From assembly GCF_000188155.2 (NCBI RefSeq), contig NZ_KE124774.1, positions 3,490,356 to 3,554,355 of the forward strand: 64,000 nucleotides of DNA, read 5' to 3'. The translations under genes were made by a program, and so were the position numbers. This document shows positions 1-17,329 of this stretch, piece by piece. The notes beneath the pieces were generated by a model. The model had not been told where the DNA came from. It did not search any database and was given only the letters and a program-made list of their open reading frames with translations. Position 1 is the stretch's first letter; every line of letters starts with the position of its first letter. The stretch comes from Methylocystis sp. ATCC 49242 (GTDB lineage: Bacteria > Pseudomonadota > Alphaproteobacteria > Rhizobiales > Beijerinckiaceae).

Positions 1-850
1 TCGGCGGCGGCTGCTGGAAGGCGTCCTCGGGCGCGGGCCGCAAGGCCGGCTCCGGCAGGCGGGCGACCTGCGTCGTCGGCGCGGCGGCCGCCGGCGGAGC
101 CGGCGCCGCGGCGGCGGGTTGAGCGGGCGTCGCCTGATCGGCCGGCGCGGCGGCGACCCGCGTCGAAGCCGCGACGCCGGCGAGTTCGCGGGGCCGGGTC
201 GGCGGGAGGGGAGCGTCCGGCGCGGGCGTCCGCTCGGGGGTCTGCGCCGCCTCGCTCGCGGGCGGGACGGGTGCGACGGAGGGCGATTCAGGCGCCGGCG
301 CCGAGGCGGCCGGGGGCGCTTCGGGCGGGGGCGCGGTCACTGCGGCAAGCCGGTCCAGATCGCCCGGGCGGCTCGGCGGCAGGGGCGTCTGGGCCGCGAT
401 TTTCGCCAGATCGGCCGGCCGGCTCGGCGGCAAAGGCGGCGCGGCGGGTTGCGGCGGGAAGGAGACATCGCCTTCCACATCCGGATTTTCAGCTGCAGGT
501 GAAGCTTCCGGCGCGACAGCGGTGGGGAAGGGCGGCGTTTGCGGCGGCTCCTGCGCTGCCGTCGCGACCGGGGCCGCGGGCGCGAGGGCGGGGATCGTGA
601 CCGGCGCAGGCGTCTCGGCAGGCGCAGCGACTGGCGAGGTCGCTTCTGGCGGAACTCCGCGGCGCAGGCCGGGCAACATCGCGCCGCCGATCGGGCCAAC
701 GGCCGGCTTCGCCGCCATTGCGGTCTGTTGCGCCGGAGAAGCGCCGCGCTGCGGCGCGACGCCCGGCAGGAAGCGCAGGATGGCGACCCCTCCGCCAAGC
801 GCGGCGAGGGCGAGAGACGCCAGCAGCAGATGTGTGAGTCGCGGCTTCAT
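1..850 (-). CDS. Secreted/anchored proline-rich protein with LPPxRP repeats (partial, runs off left edge)
   Basis: An open frame with no stop runs leftwards from the ATG at 850 off the window edge; 283 codons are visible. Residues 5-27 form a hydrophobic N-terminal segment (signal peptide or anchor). The rest is extremely rich in Ala and Pro, with three copies of a short motif: PLPPSRPADLA near residue 139, PLPPSRPGDLD near 156 and PLPPTRPRELA near 213. Such linkers are common in alphaproteobacterial periplasmic proteins, for example in front of extensin-like or peptidoglycan-binding domains, but the C-terminal domain lies outside the window, so no function can be assigned. It is downstream of apt on the same strand, 78 bases away. 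Confidence 0.7.
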   Translation of the reverse strand, partial: MKPRLTHLLLASLALAALGGGVAILRFLPGVAPQRGASPAQQTAMAAKPAVGPIGGAMLPGLRRGVPPEATSPVAAPAETPAPVTIPALAPAAPVATAAQEPPQTPPFPTAVAPEASPAAENPDVEGDVSFPPQPAAPPLPPSRPADLAKIAAQTPLPPSRPGDLDRLAAVTAPPPEAPPAASAPAPESPSVAPVPPASEAAQTPERTPAPDAPLPPTRPRELAGVAASTRVAAAPADQATPAQPAAAAPAPPAAAAPTTQVARLPEPALRPAPEDAFQQPPP

Positions 851-928
851 CCGGAGCGTTTTGAACTTCCTGACTGCAAATCCTACCGATAGAGCCGCAA
901 CGTGGCAAACATATCGTAAGCTTGACCG

Positions 929-1456
929 TCAATGACCCTCGAAGGCGACGAGACTGCGCACGGGCACGCCGAGCGCCTCGATCTTTTTCGCGCCGCCGAG
1001 ATCGGGAAGGTCGATGACGAAACAGGCGGCGACGACCTCTGCGCCCATCTTCTGCAGAAGCCGGATCGCCCCCTCGGCCGTGCCGCCGGTCGCGATCAGG
1101 TCGTCGACGAGAATCACCCGCTCCCCCGCCGACACGGCGTCGACATGCATCTCCATCTCGTCGGTTCCGTATTCGAGCGCATAGGACATCGAGACAGTCT
1201 TGTGAGGCAATTTGCCTTTTTTGCGAATGGGGATGAAGCCGGCCGAGAGCTGATGCGCCACCGCGCCGCCGAGAATGAAGCCGCGCGCCTCCATTCCCGC
1301 CACCTTGTCGATCTTCGTGCCGGCCCAGGGCTGCACGAGCTCGTCCACCGCCCTGCGGAACGCCCTGGCGTCGCCGAGAAGCGTCGTGATGTCGCGAAAG
1401 AGAATGCCCTTTTTCGGATAGTCCGGAATGGTGCGGATGGAGGATGCGAGGGGCAT
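929..1456 (-). CDS. apt: Adenine phosphoribosyltransferase
   Basis: The 175-residue product converts adenine and PRPP to AMP and pyrophosphate in the cytoplasm (purine salvage). The PRPP-binding motif [14 protein letters not shown] is at about residues 114-127, and the N-terminal [14 protein letters not shown] and the [10 protein letters not shown] stretch are typical of Apt. Length matches the family. The start ATG at 1456 follows an AAGG-containing leader. mtnP, which releases adenine from methylthioadenosine, lies 400 bases upstream on the same strand, so the two genes complete one salvage route. Confidence 0.97.
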   Translation of the reverse strand: MPLASSIRTIPDYPKKGILFRDITTLLGDARAFRRAVDELVQPWAGTKIDKVAGMEARGFILGGAVAHQLSAGFIPIRKKGKLPHKTVSMSYALEYGTDEMEMHVDAVSAGERVILVDDLIATGGTAEGAIRLLQKMGAEVVAACFVIDLPDLGGAKKIEALGVPVRSLVAFEGH

Positions 1457-1575
1457 GGAAGACCTTTTTTCTCTCGTGATGATTCAGGTTTGTTCAACTA
1501 AAGGTTGAGTTCAGGCTGGAGCATGCGTCGCGAGTCATTACACTCGGACGTCACGACCTCCAAGGATTTCAGCCC

Positions 1576-1863
1576 ATGTCCAGCTTCGCGCGCGTCGCCT
1601 GCCTTCTGGCCGCGTCCTTTCTCCTCGCCGCCGAGGCGCGAGCCGCCGGCGGGCGGGGCTTCGGCGGCGCCCCCGGCTATCCGCCGCCGCCGAACGTCGG
1701 GCGCCGGCCTTACCCGCCGCCCTATCCGGGGCCTGTTCCCGTTCCCGTCCCTGTCCCGGTTCCCGACAGCGCCGACTATTACGGCGGCGGGCCGTCGGCG
1801 CCTCCGCCCCCGCCGGCGCCGCGCCGGGAGGGAGAGTCGATCAACGGGCAGTGGTATTACTGA
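1576..1863 (+). CDS. Small secreted proline/glycine-rich protein
   Basis: This 95-residue protein has a signal peptide (MSSFARVACLLAASFLLAAEARA) and a mature part made almost only of Pro, Gly, Tyr and Val, with a run of PV dipeptides around residues 55-62 and a terminal NGQWYY. No catalytic domain is visible and I do not recognise a family. The stop overlaps the 3' end of mtnP by 7 bases on the opposite strand. A real signal peptide followed by a compositionally coherent tail supports a gene, but the low complexity limits confidence. Confidence 0.6.
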   Translation: MSSFARVACLLAASFLLAAEARAAGGRGFGGAPGYPPPPNVGRRPYPPPYPGPVPVPVPVPVPDSADYYGGGPSAPPPPPAPRREGESINGQWYY

Positions 1864-2738
1864 CCTGCGCCAATGAGTCGCGCCATCACCGCGTCGAGCT
1901 TCTTCATCACTTCCGGATCGCGCGCCTCGGGCGGCGTCAGTATGGCGTTGTCGAGCGCGCGGTCCGAGCCGACGGGGCAGGGTTCGTGCTCGGCCGGGAA
2001 ATCCGCCAGCACGCGGGCGATCAGTTTCGTGGCGGCGGCGGAGTTCCTGCGCACGATTTCGATCACCGAGGAAACATCGACATTGTCGTGCTCGGGGTGC
2101 CAGCAATCGAAGTCCGTCACCATGGCGATGGTCGCGTAAGAAATCTCCGCCTCGCGTGCGAGCTTCGCCTCCGGCATCGCGGTCATGCCGATGAGATCGA
2201 AACCGGCGGCCTTGTAGTGGAGCGATTCGGCATAGGAGGAGAATTGCGGCCCCTCCATGCACACATAGGTTCCGCCGATCGCGATCTCGATTCCCTCGTC
2301 CCGCGCCGCCCTCGCGATGCGCTCGGAGAGTTTCGGCGCGATCGGATGCGCCATCGACACATGCGCGACGCAGCCATTGCCGAAAAACGAGGATTCACGT
2401 GCGAAAGTGCGATCCACGAATTGATCGACGAGGACGAAGAGACCAGGAAAGAATTGCGATTTGAAGGAGCCGCAGGCCGAAACCGAAATGATGTCCGTGA
2501 CGCCGACGCGCTTCAGCGCGTCGATGTTCGCGCGGTAATTTATGCCCGAAGGTGAGAGCCGATGACCGCGCCCGTGGCGCGGCAAAAAGACCGCGCTCGT
2601 GCCGCCGACCTCGCCGAAAACAAGTTCATCGGAGGGCTCGCCCCAGGGGGTCGCAACCCTTTCGCGCCGCGGATTCTTCACGCCGGGCAAATCATAAACG
2701 CCTGAACCGCCGATAATTCCAACCACAGCTTTGGTCAT
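1857..2738 (-). CDS. mtnP: S-methyl-5'-thioadenosine phosphorylase
   Basis: The 293-residue enzyme phosphorolyses methylthioadenosine, a polyamine by-product, to adenine and methylthioribose-1-phosphate. The N-terminal GIIGGSGVYDLPG, the RHGRGHRLSPSGINYRANI segment and MEGPQFSSYAES are typical of the MTAP/purine nucleoside phosphorylase II family. Start ATG at 2738. Its product adenine is the substrate of apt downstream on the same strand. The 3' end overlaps the convergent small proline-rich gene by 7 bases. Confidence 0.95.
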   Translation of the reverse strand: MTKAVVGIIGGSGVYDLPGVKNPRRERVATPWGEPSDELVFGEVGGTSAVFLPRHGRGHRLSPSGINYRANIDALKRVGVTDIISVSACGSFKSQFFPGLFVLVDQFVDRTFARESSFFGNGCVAHVSMAHPIAPKLSERIARAARDEGIEIAIGGTYVCMEGPQFSSYAESLHYKAAGFDLIGMTAMPEAKLAREAEISYATIAMVTDFDCWHPEHDNVDVSSVIEIVRRNSAAATKLIARVLADFPAEHEPCPVGSDRALDNAILTPPEARDPEVMKKLDAVMARLIGAGQ

Positions 2739-2978
2739 CGCCGCTCCTCTCGCAGAATAAGCGCGCGCGAAAAATTCACGCGCGCTGCGGCGCCGTGACA
2801 GGGTTGCGCCGCAAAAATGCCTGTGTTAGTGGACGCACGCCTTGGGACTGGGGCGTTGCAGCCCTTGTCCCTTGTTCCTACAGCATCCGTCGCTTGAAGC
2901 TACCGCTATCTGCTGCGTTCGCGCGTTTTCGCGTTGCGGCCGGCGCTTCGAACGATGCGAATTTGACGAGCGAAAAAA

Positions 2979-3541
2979 GTGGCTCAAGACGGAGTTTCGC
3001 TTTCCGGCGTCGCAGGACGTTACGCCTCCGCCCTCTATGAACTGGCGACTGAAAAACGCGCCGCTGACGAGGTCGCCGCCGCGCTCGCCGCATTCCAGAC
3101 GCTGGTGAACGACAGCGCCGACCTCAAGCGCCTAGTGAGGAGCCCTGTCTTCTCCGCGCAGGAGCAGGTCAAGGCGCTCGACGCCGTTCTGAACAAGGCG
3201 GGAATTTCCGGCATTGCCGCAAATTTCATCCGCCTCGTCGCGTCGAAGCGCCGCCTCTTCGTCATCTCCGACATGATCGACGCCTATCAGAGTCTGCACG
3301 ACGCCTCGAAGGGCCTCGTGCGCGCCGACGTCACGGTCGCCGCGCCGCTGCGGCCGGAGCAGGCGACCGCGCTGCGTCAGACGCTCTCGGGCGTCACCGG
3401 CGGCAAGTCGATCAATCTCAATATCGCGACGGATCCGTCGATCATCGGCGGCATCATCGTCAAACTCGGTTCACGCATGGTCGACGCTTCCGTCCGCACC
3501 AAGCTCAACGCAATCCGCACACGTATGAAAGAGGTCGGCTG

Positions 3542-3542
<1 letters not shown>
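2979..3542 (+). CDS. atpH: F1-ATP synthase subunit delta
   Basis: The 187-residue OSCP/delta subunit joins F1 to the peripheral stalk. The N-terminal [15 protein letters not shown] and the C-terminal [23 protein letters not shown] are family signatures. The start is a GTG at 2979. The stop TGA overlaps the atpA ATG by one base (TGATG). It is the first cistron of atpHAGDC; as usual in alphaproteobacteria the F0 genes are not adjacent. The 240 bases upstream are the only space for the operon promoter; no further signal is clear there. Confidence 0.96.
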
Positions 3543-5074
<1,532 letters not shown>

Positions 5075-5141
5075 TCCGACTGCTGACGGTTCGCGCGCCC
5101 GTTGACGGGCGCGCGACGACCTCGAGACAAGAAGCACGCTC

Positions 5142-6023
5142 ATGCCCTCGTTGAAGGATCTTCGAAACCGGATTTCTTCCGTCAAGGCGACGCAGAAGAT
5201 CACCAAGGCCATGCAGATGGTCGCGGCGGCCAAGCTGCGCCGCGCGCAGACGGCGGCCGAAGCCGCGCGTCCCTATGCCGAGCGCATGGAATCCGTGCTC
5301 GCCAATCTCGCCGCCGGCGTTTCGACCGGCGGCCCGCAGCTTCTCGCCGGAAACGGAAAGGACGACGTGCATCTGCTCGTCGTCGCCACCGCCGAGCGCG
5401 GCCTCTGCGGCGCGTTCAACTCCTCGATCGTGCGAATGGCCCGGGAGCACATCCAGCGCCTTCAGGGACAGGGCAAGACGGTCAAGATTCTCTGCGTCGG
5501 CAAGAAGGGTTTCGACCAGCTGCGCCGCCAATACGAAAAAGAGATCGTGGAGCTGATCGAGCTGCGGGGCCTCAAGACCATCGGCTTCGAGAACGCCGAC
5601 GAGATCGGCAAGAAGGTCATCGCAATGTTCGAGGCGGGCGAATTCGACGTCGCCACGCTGTTCTTCTCGAAGTTCAAGTCGGTGATCTCGCAGATCCCGA
5701 CGGCGCAGCAGCTGATCCCGGCGCAGATCGCGGCGAATGAGAACGCTCCCGCCGTGGAGGGCGCGCAGCCGTCCTATGAATATGAGCCCGGCCAGGACGA
5801 GATTCTCTCGGAACTCCTGCCGCGCAACATCTCCGTGCAGGTGTTCCGCGCGCTGCTCGAAAACGCCGCCTCGGAACAGGGCGCGCGCATGAGCGCGATG
5901 GACAACGCCACGCGCAACGCCGGCGACATGATCAAAAAGCAGACGACCCTCTACAACCGGTCGCGTCAGGCGATGATCACCAAGGAACTCATCGAAATCA
6001 TCTCGGGCGCCGAAGCGCTCTGA
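5142..6023 (+). CDS. atpG: F1-ATP synthase subunit gamma
   Basis: The 293-residue central rotor shaft of F1. The N-terminal [20 protein letters not shown] and the C-terminal [14 protein letters not shown] helices are hallmark gamma sequences that form the coiled-coil rotor. Length is normal. It sits between atpA and atpD with short spacers (67 and 25 bases), consistent with one transcript. Confidence 0.98.
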   Translation: MPSLKDLRNRISSVKATQKITKAMQMVAAAKLRRAQTAAEAARPYAERMESVLANLAAGVSTGGPQLLAGNGKDDVHLLVVATAERGLCGAFNSSIVRMAREHIQRLQGQGKTVKILCVGKKGFDQLRRQYEKEIVELIELRGLKTIGFENADEIGKKVIAMFEAGEFDVATLFFSKFKSVISQIPTAQQLIPAQIAANENAPAVEGAQPSYEYEPGQDEILSELLPRNISVQVFRALLENAASEQGARMSAMDNATRNAGDMIKKQTTLYNRSRQAMITKELIEIISGAEAL

Positions 6024-6030
6024 TCGTTAA

Positions 6031-7485
<1,455 letters not shown>

Positions 7486-7595
7486 CGCCTTCGCTCATGG
7501 TCCGGGTTCCGCGGGCCAGGGCGATTTACGAAACTGAATGGCCGGCGCCGCCGGCCATCATTTGCTGAATGCAAGAAGCGCCGCCGGAGAAAGAC

Positions 7596-7997
7596 ATGGC
7601 CGCATTCCACTTTGAACTCGTCTCTCCCGAAAAGTTGCTGTTCTCGGGCGATGTCGAATCCGTGGTCGCGCCGGGGGCGGAGGGGCAGTTCACTGTCCTC
7701 AAGGACCATGCGCCGGTCATGACGACCTTGAAGTCGGGCGTCGTCACGGTCGCAGGCGGCGACGGCAAGGTAGAGAAGCTTTTCGTGCGCGGCGGATTCG
7801 CGGATGTGAGCGCGGCAGGTTTCACCATTCTCGCCGAACTTGCGATCCCGCTTTCAGAGATCGACGTAGCCAAGGTCGACGCCGACCTGAAGGATGCGCG
7901 CGAAGATCTGGCCGACGCCAAGACTGAGGAGGCCCGTCACGCGGCCGCCGAGAAAATCGTCCAGTTGCAGGAGTTGCGCGCGTCTGTCGGCGCCTGA
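7596..7997 (+). CDS. atpC: F1-ATP synthase subunit epsilon
   Basis: The 133-residue epsilon subunit couples rotation and can inhibit ATP hydrolysis. The N-terminal beta-sandwich ([18 protein letters not shown], then [15 protein letters not shown]) and the C-terminal helical pair are both present. I start at the ATG at 7596 because GGAGA lies six to ten bases before it and family members begin MAxFxFELVSPE; an upstream in-frame ATG at 7569 lacks such a site. It is the last cistron of the operon, converging on the channel gene after 29 bases. Confidence 0.95.
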   Translation: MAAFHFELVSPEKLLFSGDVESVVAPGAEGQFTVLKDHAPVMTTLKSGVVTVAGGDGKVEKLFVRGGFADVSAAGFTILAELAIPLSEIDVAKVDADLKDAREDLADAKTEEARHAAAEKIVQLQELRASVGA

Positions 7998-8026
7998 GCG
8001 CATAGGCGCGATCTGGGGGGCCTCTC

Positions 8027-9261
8027 TTACTCCTTTGGCTCCGGCTCGACCGGCTGTTCGAGTTCAGCCTCGATCATGTCGCCGTGACGTTCCTGCGCAC
8101 TCAGTTCCGTGCGGCTTGCAGCCACTCGTCGGACAGTCAGTCCGATCTCCGGGTTTCGGGCCGTGAGCGTCTGAAGATCATAGGCGTCAAGGATCAGGAG
8201 TTTCGTCGGCTCCGTGGCGCGCACGCTGGCGGTGCGAAGCGTCTTGTGGAGCACCGCGATTTCGCCGAAGAACTGACCGACGCCGAGGCGAACGACTTCC
8301 GTCGGTAATTCGATCTCGACTTCGCCTTCCGCGATAAAATACATCGAATGCGCGACTTCGCCTCGCCGCACGATCAGCGTGCCGGCCGGAACCGATTGCG
8401 CGCGCAAGTAACGCATGATCTCCGCAATCGCCTGCGCGTCAAGTTCCCGGAACAATGGGACGCTCGCCACCATGCTCCAGGTGACGACGAATTCGCGACG
8501 GTGAATTTCCTCGGCGAATGCGGTCGCCACGATGCCGACGGGCAGGCCCAGCATGACATAACCCAGCACCATGGTGAAGGACGCGATCACGCGTCCGGCG
8601 AGCGTCACGGGCGTCACGTCGCCATAGCCCACTGTTGTGATCGTCACGATCGCCCACCACATGGACGCCGGGATCGAACCGAATTTTTCGGGTTGCGTCG
8701 TATGTTCGGCGACATGCATGGCGGTCGCCGAGAACAGGACGGCGCCGAAGAGGAGGATGCCTGAGGCTAAAAGCGCCTTTCGCTCCGCCTCCAATACCGC
8801 AATTATCGTGCGGATCCCCGGCGAGTAGCGGGCGAGCTTGAAAAAGCGAAGCAAACGCAAAATCAGGAAGACGCGAAGATCCGCTTCGATGAAAAATGAC
8901 AAATAGACCGGCAGGATCGTGAGCAGATCGATGATCGCCGACCCGGATTTCACGAAAGCTACGCGCGCCCCGAAAGGCGTGCGGTCAGAATAGGGGGTAT
9001 GTTCCGGCGCGCACCACAGGCGCAGAAAATACTCGAGCGTAAAGGCGCCAACCGCGACATATTCGATAAATGTGAAGATGCGTTCGTACTCTTCGGCGTA
9101 TTCGGGAACCGATTCGAGGATCACCGATCCGACCGAGAGAGCGACGAGGCCGATCAGCGCGCGATGGACGAAGCGCGCGAGCCGATCATGCGCGCCCCCG
9201 TCGAGAATCACATGAAGGCGACGGCGCCACCAGGCGAGGCCGCGGCGCCGTTCCTCCGTGC

Positions 9262-9265
<4 letters not shown>
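8027..9265 (-). CDS. Cyclic-nucleotide-gated potassium channel (MloK1-like)
   Basis: The 412-residue inner-membrane channel has a six-helix voltage-sensor-like region (residues about 30-220), a K+ selectivity filter TTVGYGD near residue 210, and a C-terminal cyclic-nucleotide-binding domain containing the phosphate-binding loop FFGEIAVL followed by the RTASVRA segment. This is the architecture of MloK1 of Mesorhizobium loti, slightly longer. The start is a GTG at 9265 that overlaps the alaS stop in a GTGA junction, so translation is probably coupled to alaS. Longer readings of this frame extend only into alaS. The ligand is expected to be cAMP from family knowledge. Confidence 0.9.
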
Positions 9266-11937
<2,672 letters not shown>

Positions 11938-12117
11938 GCAGCTCGCTGGAGCAGGATCGGGATCACTCCACGATCATATGGGGAAACCGGCCGTCCGCGC
12001 GAGGGCGCTTGCGGGCAAGCGCGCCCGATCGGGAAACGGGCGCCGGCGGCGGTTCATGTCGCCGGACATCCGGGATTTGCGGGCGATATGCCAGTCCTGC
12101 GCGGTTTCGGCAATGAA

Positions 12118-12140
12118 AAAGGCCCGATGAGCGGGCCTTT
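12118..12140 (-). terminator. Rho-independent terminator downstream of recA
   Basis: A perfect 9-base-pair stem (AAAGGCCCG / CGGGCCTTT) encloses a 5-base loop. Read on the minus strand it is followed by a short T run, so it should end the recA transcript about 70 bases after its stop and before the alaS promoter. Confidence 0.75.
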
Positions 12141-12211
12141 GACGCGATGAAAACCCGCCGGGGTCACACCATATGGCGCCCAAGCAGCGCATGCGAGGCG
12201 CGCCGGTCGGT

Positions 12212-13282
12212 TCAGTCCTCGGCCTCGTCGCCATCGGCGACGTCGAGAATGCGTTCCGCGATGAGACCGGCGTTTTCGCGAATCGCCTGTTCGATACGGG
12301 CGGCGGCTTCGGGGTTCTGGCGAAGAAAATTCTTGGCGTTCTCGCGGCCTTGGCCCAGTCTCTGGCTGTCGTACGAGAACCAGGCGCCCGATTTTTCGAC
12401 CACGCCCGCCTTCACGCCCAGGTCGATCAATTCGCCGACCTTGGAGACGCCTTCGCCATACATGATGTCGAATTCGACCTGCTTGAAGGGCGGGGCAACC
12501 TTGTTCTTGACCACCTTGACGCGAGTCTGATTGCCGATCGCCTCGTCGCGGTCCTTGATGGATCCCGTGCGGCGGATGTCGAGCCGGACGGAGGCGTAGA
12601 ATTTCAGGGCGTTGCCGCCCGTCGTCGTTTCCGGCGAGCCATACATCACGCCGATCTTCATGCGGATCTGGTTGATGAAGATGACGAGCGTGTTGGAGCG
12701 GGCGATGGAGGCGGTAAGCTTGCGCAACGCCTGGCTCATCAGGCGCGCCTGCAGGCCCGGCTGAACGTCGCCCATCTCTCCCTCGATTTCCGCTCGCGGC
12801 GTCAGCGCCGCGACCGAATCGACGACGAGCACGTCGACCGCGCCGGATCGCACGAGGGTGTCGGTGATCTCGAGCGCCTGCTCGCCCGTGTCGGGCTGGG
12901 AAATCAGCAGCTCCTCCAGATTGACGCCGAGCTTGCGGGCGTAAACGGGATCGAGAGCGTGCTCCGCGTCCACGAAGGCGCAGACGCCGCCCATCTTCTG
13001 CGCCTCGGCGATGACATGGAGGGTCAAGGTCGTCTTGCCCGACGATTCGGGCCCGTAAATCTCGACCACGCGACCGCGCGGCAGGCCGCCGACGCCCAGG
13101 GCGATGTCGAGCCCGAGCGAGCCGGTAGAGATCGTCTCGATCTCGACGGCTTTCTGATTCTTGCCGAGCCGCATGATCGAGCCCTTGCCGAAGGCGCGCT
13201 CGATTTGCGACAGCGCGGCGTCAAGGGCCTTGGTCTTGTCCACGGACGATCCTTCCACGAGGCGGAGATTGGCTTGGCTCAC
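12212..13282 (-). CDS. recA: Recombinase RecA
   Basis: The 356-residue strand-exchange protein and LexA co-protease. Walker [10 protein letters not shown] is at about residues 65-73 and Walker [10 protein letters not shown] follows around 140. The MAW-type N-terminus [19 protein letters not shown] is typical of alphaproteobacteria. I start at the GTG at 13282 because AGAAGGA precedes it at good spacing and the resulting N-terminus (VSQANLRL) matches the family; a further in-frame GTG at 13303 would add seven residues. A LexA-box-like site lies about 90 bases upstream, implying SOS control. Confidence 0.98.
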   Translation of the reverse strand: MSQANLRLVEGSSVDKTKALDAALSQIERAFGKGSIMRLGKNQKAVEIETISTGSLGLDIALGVGGLPRGRVVEIYGPESSGKTTLTLHVIAEAQKMGGVCAFVDAEHALDPVYARKLGVNLEELLISQPDTGEQALEITDTLVRSGAVDVLVVDSVAALTPRAEIEGEMGDVQPGLQARLMSQALRKLTASIARSNTLVIFINQIRMKIGVMYGSPETTTGGNALKFYASVRLDIRRTGSIKDRDEAIGNQTRVKVVKNKVAPPFKQVEFDIMYGEGVSKVGELIDLGVKAGVVEKSGAWFSYDSQRLGQGRENAKNFLRQNPEAAARIEQAIRENAGLIAERILDVADGDEAED

Positions 13283-13369
13283 AGCTGAAATTCCTTCTGG
13301 CACGGTTTTGTGGGCAGAGGCAACGGTCGGTTGATATTCCTATTGTGCATGATTTGTTCTTGCCGCCAA

Positions 13370-13384
13370 GTTCTTTTTTTGTTC
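13370..13384 (-). promoter_or_regulatory. LexA (SOS) box upstream of recA
   Basis: The sequence GTTC, seven T residues, GTTC is an exact match to the alphaproteobacterial LexA operator GTTC-N7-GTTC. It lies 88-102 bases upstream of the recA start. A third GTTC at 13356-13359 is spaced N10 from the first half-site. Confidence 0.8.
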
Positions 13385-13512
13385 GCGCGTCGATTTTCGT
13401 CGATCACGCCAGCGGCCGCGGCGGGCGAATGGGTGGCGCGCGGCCGCCGCTCTAGTATAGTCGGACAGATTCGGCGGATCGCGCGCAGATTGGCGAACAA
13501 AGGGAGGCGCCC

Positions 13513-13941
13513 ATGTATTCCAAAATTCTTGTGCCGGTCGACGTGGGCGAGCCCGAAATGACGCAGCTCGCGCTCGATGGGGCGCTCGCGCTGGCCAAAG
13601 CGAATGGCGGGGCGCAATTGCGGCTCATCAATGTGCAGCCGCTCGTGCCGGTGGCCTTCATCGACTATATCCCGCCGAATTTCGACGAGGAGATGCGCGA
13701 GACAGCGGAAAAGGAGCTGGCCGCCCTGACGGCCGCGATCGACCTGCCGCGCGAGCGGGTAACCTCCACAGTGCGGTTCGGCGCGGTCTACCCGGAGGTT
13801 CTCGCCGAGGCCGAGGACTGGGGAGCGGATCTCATCGTCGTCGGCTCCCACCGTCCCACCATGGCGACCTATCTTCTGGGCTCGAACGCCAAGACGATCG
13901 TGCGCCACGCGAAATGTTCCGTTCTGGTGGTGCGCAAATAA
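13513..13941 (+). CDS. Universal stress protein, UspA family
   Basis: This single-domain protein of 142 residues has the Usp alpha/beta fold, with the ATP-binding signature near the C-terminus: VVGSHRP, then LLGSNAKTIVRHAKCSVLVV (G-2X-G-9X-G/S type). ATP-binding Usp proteins act as cytoplasmic stress or metabolic modulators. The start ATG at 13513 follows a strong AGGGAGG site. It is divergent from recA and 42 bases upstream of the small cytochrome c gene on the same strand. Confidence 0.9.
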   Translation: MYSKILVPVDVGEPEMTQLALDGALALAKANGGAQLRLINVQPLVPVAFIDYIPPNFDEEMRETAEKELAALTAAIDLPRERVTSTVRFGAVYPEVLAEAEDWGADLIVVGSHRPTMATYLLGSNAKTIVRHAKCSVLVVRK

Positions 13942-13983
13942 GCGCGGCGTGACAGGGGCGGGAGCGGCGACTAGAGTTTGACC

Positions 13984-14328
13984 ATGCGTCGATTCGAAAT
14001 CTCCGCGCTTGCCCTTTGCGCCGTTTTCGGCCTTTCAACGGCGGTTTTCGCCGCGGCCGGAAATGCGGCCATGCTCAGGCGCGGCCTTGTGATCGCGCAG
14101 GAAAATTGCGGAAAGTGCCACGCCGTCGGCCGCGCGGGCGAGAGCCCGAATCCGAAGTCGCCGCCCTTCCGCCATCTCGCGCGCAAATATCCTCTTCACA
14201 ATCTGGAGGAGGCGCTGGGCGAGGGCATCGTCGTCGGCCATGAGGGCATGGAGATGCCCCAGTTCCGCTTCAGCGCCGCGCAGATCGAGGCTCTGCTCGC
14301 CTATCTGGGCTCGATCCAGAGGCGCTGA
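13984..14328 (+). CDS. Small secreted c-type cytochrome
   Basis: The 114-residue protein has a signal peptide (to about residue 20, AVFAAAG) and one heme-binding motif CGKCH at about residues 36-40, with a distal methionine candidate in HEGMEMPQF. It is a periplasmic monoheme class I cytochrome; the electron-transfer partner is unknown. I use the ATG at 13984; a TTG two codons earlier is less likely. It converges on the CZB gene, with stops 6 bases apart. Confidence 0.88.
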   Translation: MRRFEISALALCAVFGLSTAVFAAAGNAAMLRRGLVIAQENCGKCHAVGRAGESPNPKSPPFRHLARKYPLHNLEEALGEGIVVGHEGMEMPQFRFSAAQIEALLAYLGSIQRR

Positions 14329-14333
14329 GCGTC

Positions 14334-14687
14334 TCAGGCGCCGACTTCCTTGCGCAACTTGGCGATCGCGACGCCCGTCGCCATGGAGGCGGAGGTATAG
14401 GGCGTGCCGGCGCCGAGGGCGGCGTCGGCGTCGGTATAGCGTTTGTCGTTGATCATGGCGGCGACCCGGCCGGCCTCACGATGGAAAACGGCGTGAGCGC
14501 TCACGCAGCCGGCGAAAGTCGGCAGATGCCCATATTTGATCTTGGCGTCGCCATGAAGCCATTGGCCGAGCGGGCAGGCGTTGTCCTTGCCGATTGCGGC
14601 GGCGTCCAGAGTCGATTGTGCGGCGATCGCGCCACGCAGTTTGGTCTTCCACTCGACATGCGCGTCGATGGCCTTGTCGAAATCCAT
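14334..14687 (-). CDS. Stand-alone CZB (chemoreceptor zinc-binding) domain protein
   Basis: The 117-residue protein is essentially only a CZB domain: an N-terminal helix with IDAHVEWK, then CPLGQWLHG (Cys ligand and the LGxWL core), then HAVFHREA with further His ligands. CZB domains bind zinc and normally sit at the end of chemoreceptors or diguanylate cyclases; here no such partner is fused. The start ATG at 14687 has a GAGG site; an upstream ATG at 14705 would add six residues. Role in zinc or hypochlorite sensing is inferred only. Confidence 0.8.
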   Translation of the reverse strand: MDFDKAIDAHVEWKTKLRGAIAAQSTLDAAAIGKDNACPLGQWLHGDAKIKYGHLPTFAGCVSAHAVFHREAGRVAAMINDKRYTDADAALGAGTPYTSASMATGVAIAKLRKEVGA

Positions 14688-14976
14688 GGGGAGCCTCGTT
14701 TTCACGGCCGCGATGGCCGGATTCCGGGCGCGAGATTAGCCAGCCGGGGCTTGCCCGAGGCTGTCGTCCAGCCGATTTGACCCGATCCGTCAATGACGAA
14801 GCGCGGCTGGTCGACTGCGGACGGATGCGCGTCGCCATAATAGTCGAGCTTGCGCCGGGCCATGGGGGGCGGATGCGGCGCCCGCTTGCCCGTGTCCTTG
14901 CGCGCGGCCATCCGCCGCCTTTGCGCTCCGGGTTTTGCTGGTCTAATAAGCGCGCTGAAACCAGCCGAGGCGCAAA

Positions 14977-17139
<2,163 letters not shown>

Positions 17140-17329
17140 TGCGAAGGGGCCGCGGCGCCGGACGACGCGCAACGGCCTCATCCACTCGATCAGCTATTGA
17201 AAACGGGGTTGGCGCTTGCGTTCGCGAAGCGCGCCTTCCCGTTCCGGACGCCATTCGCCCGGGCGATTTGCCAAGACAGGCGGCATAGCCTGAGCTAAAA
17301 GAGCTTCGCCCAATGAAAAGGAACCCGGG

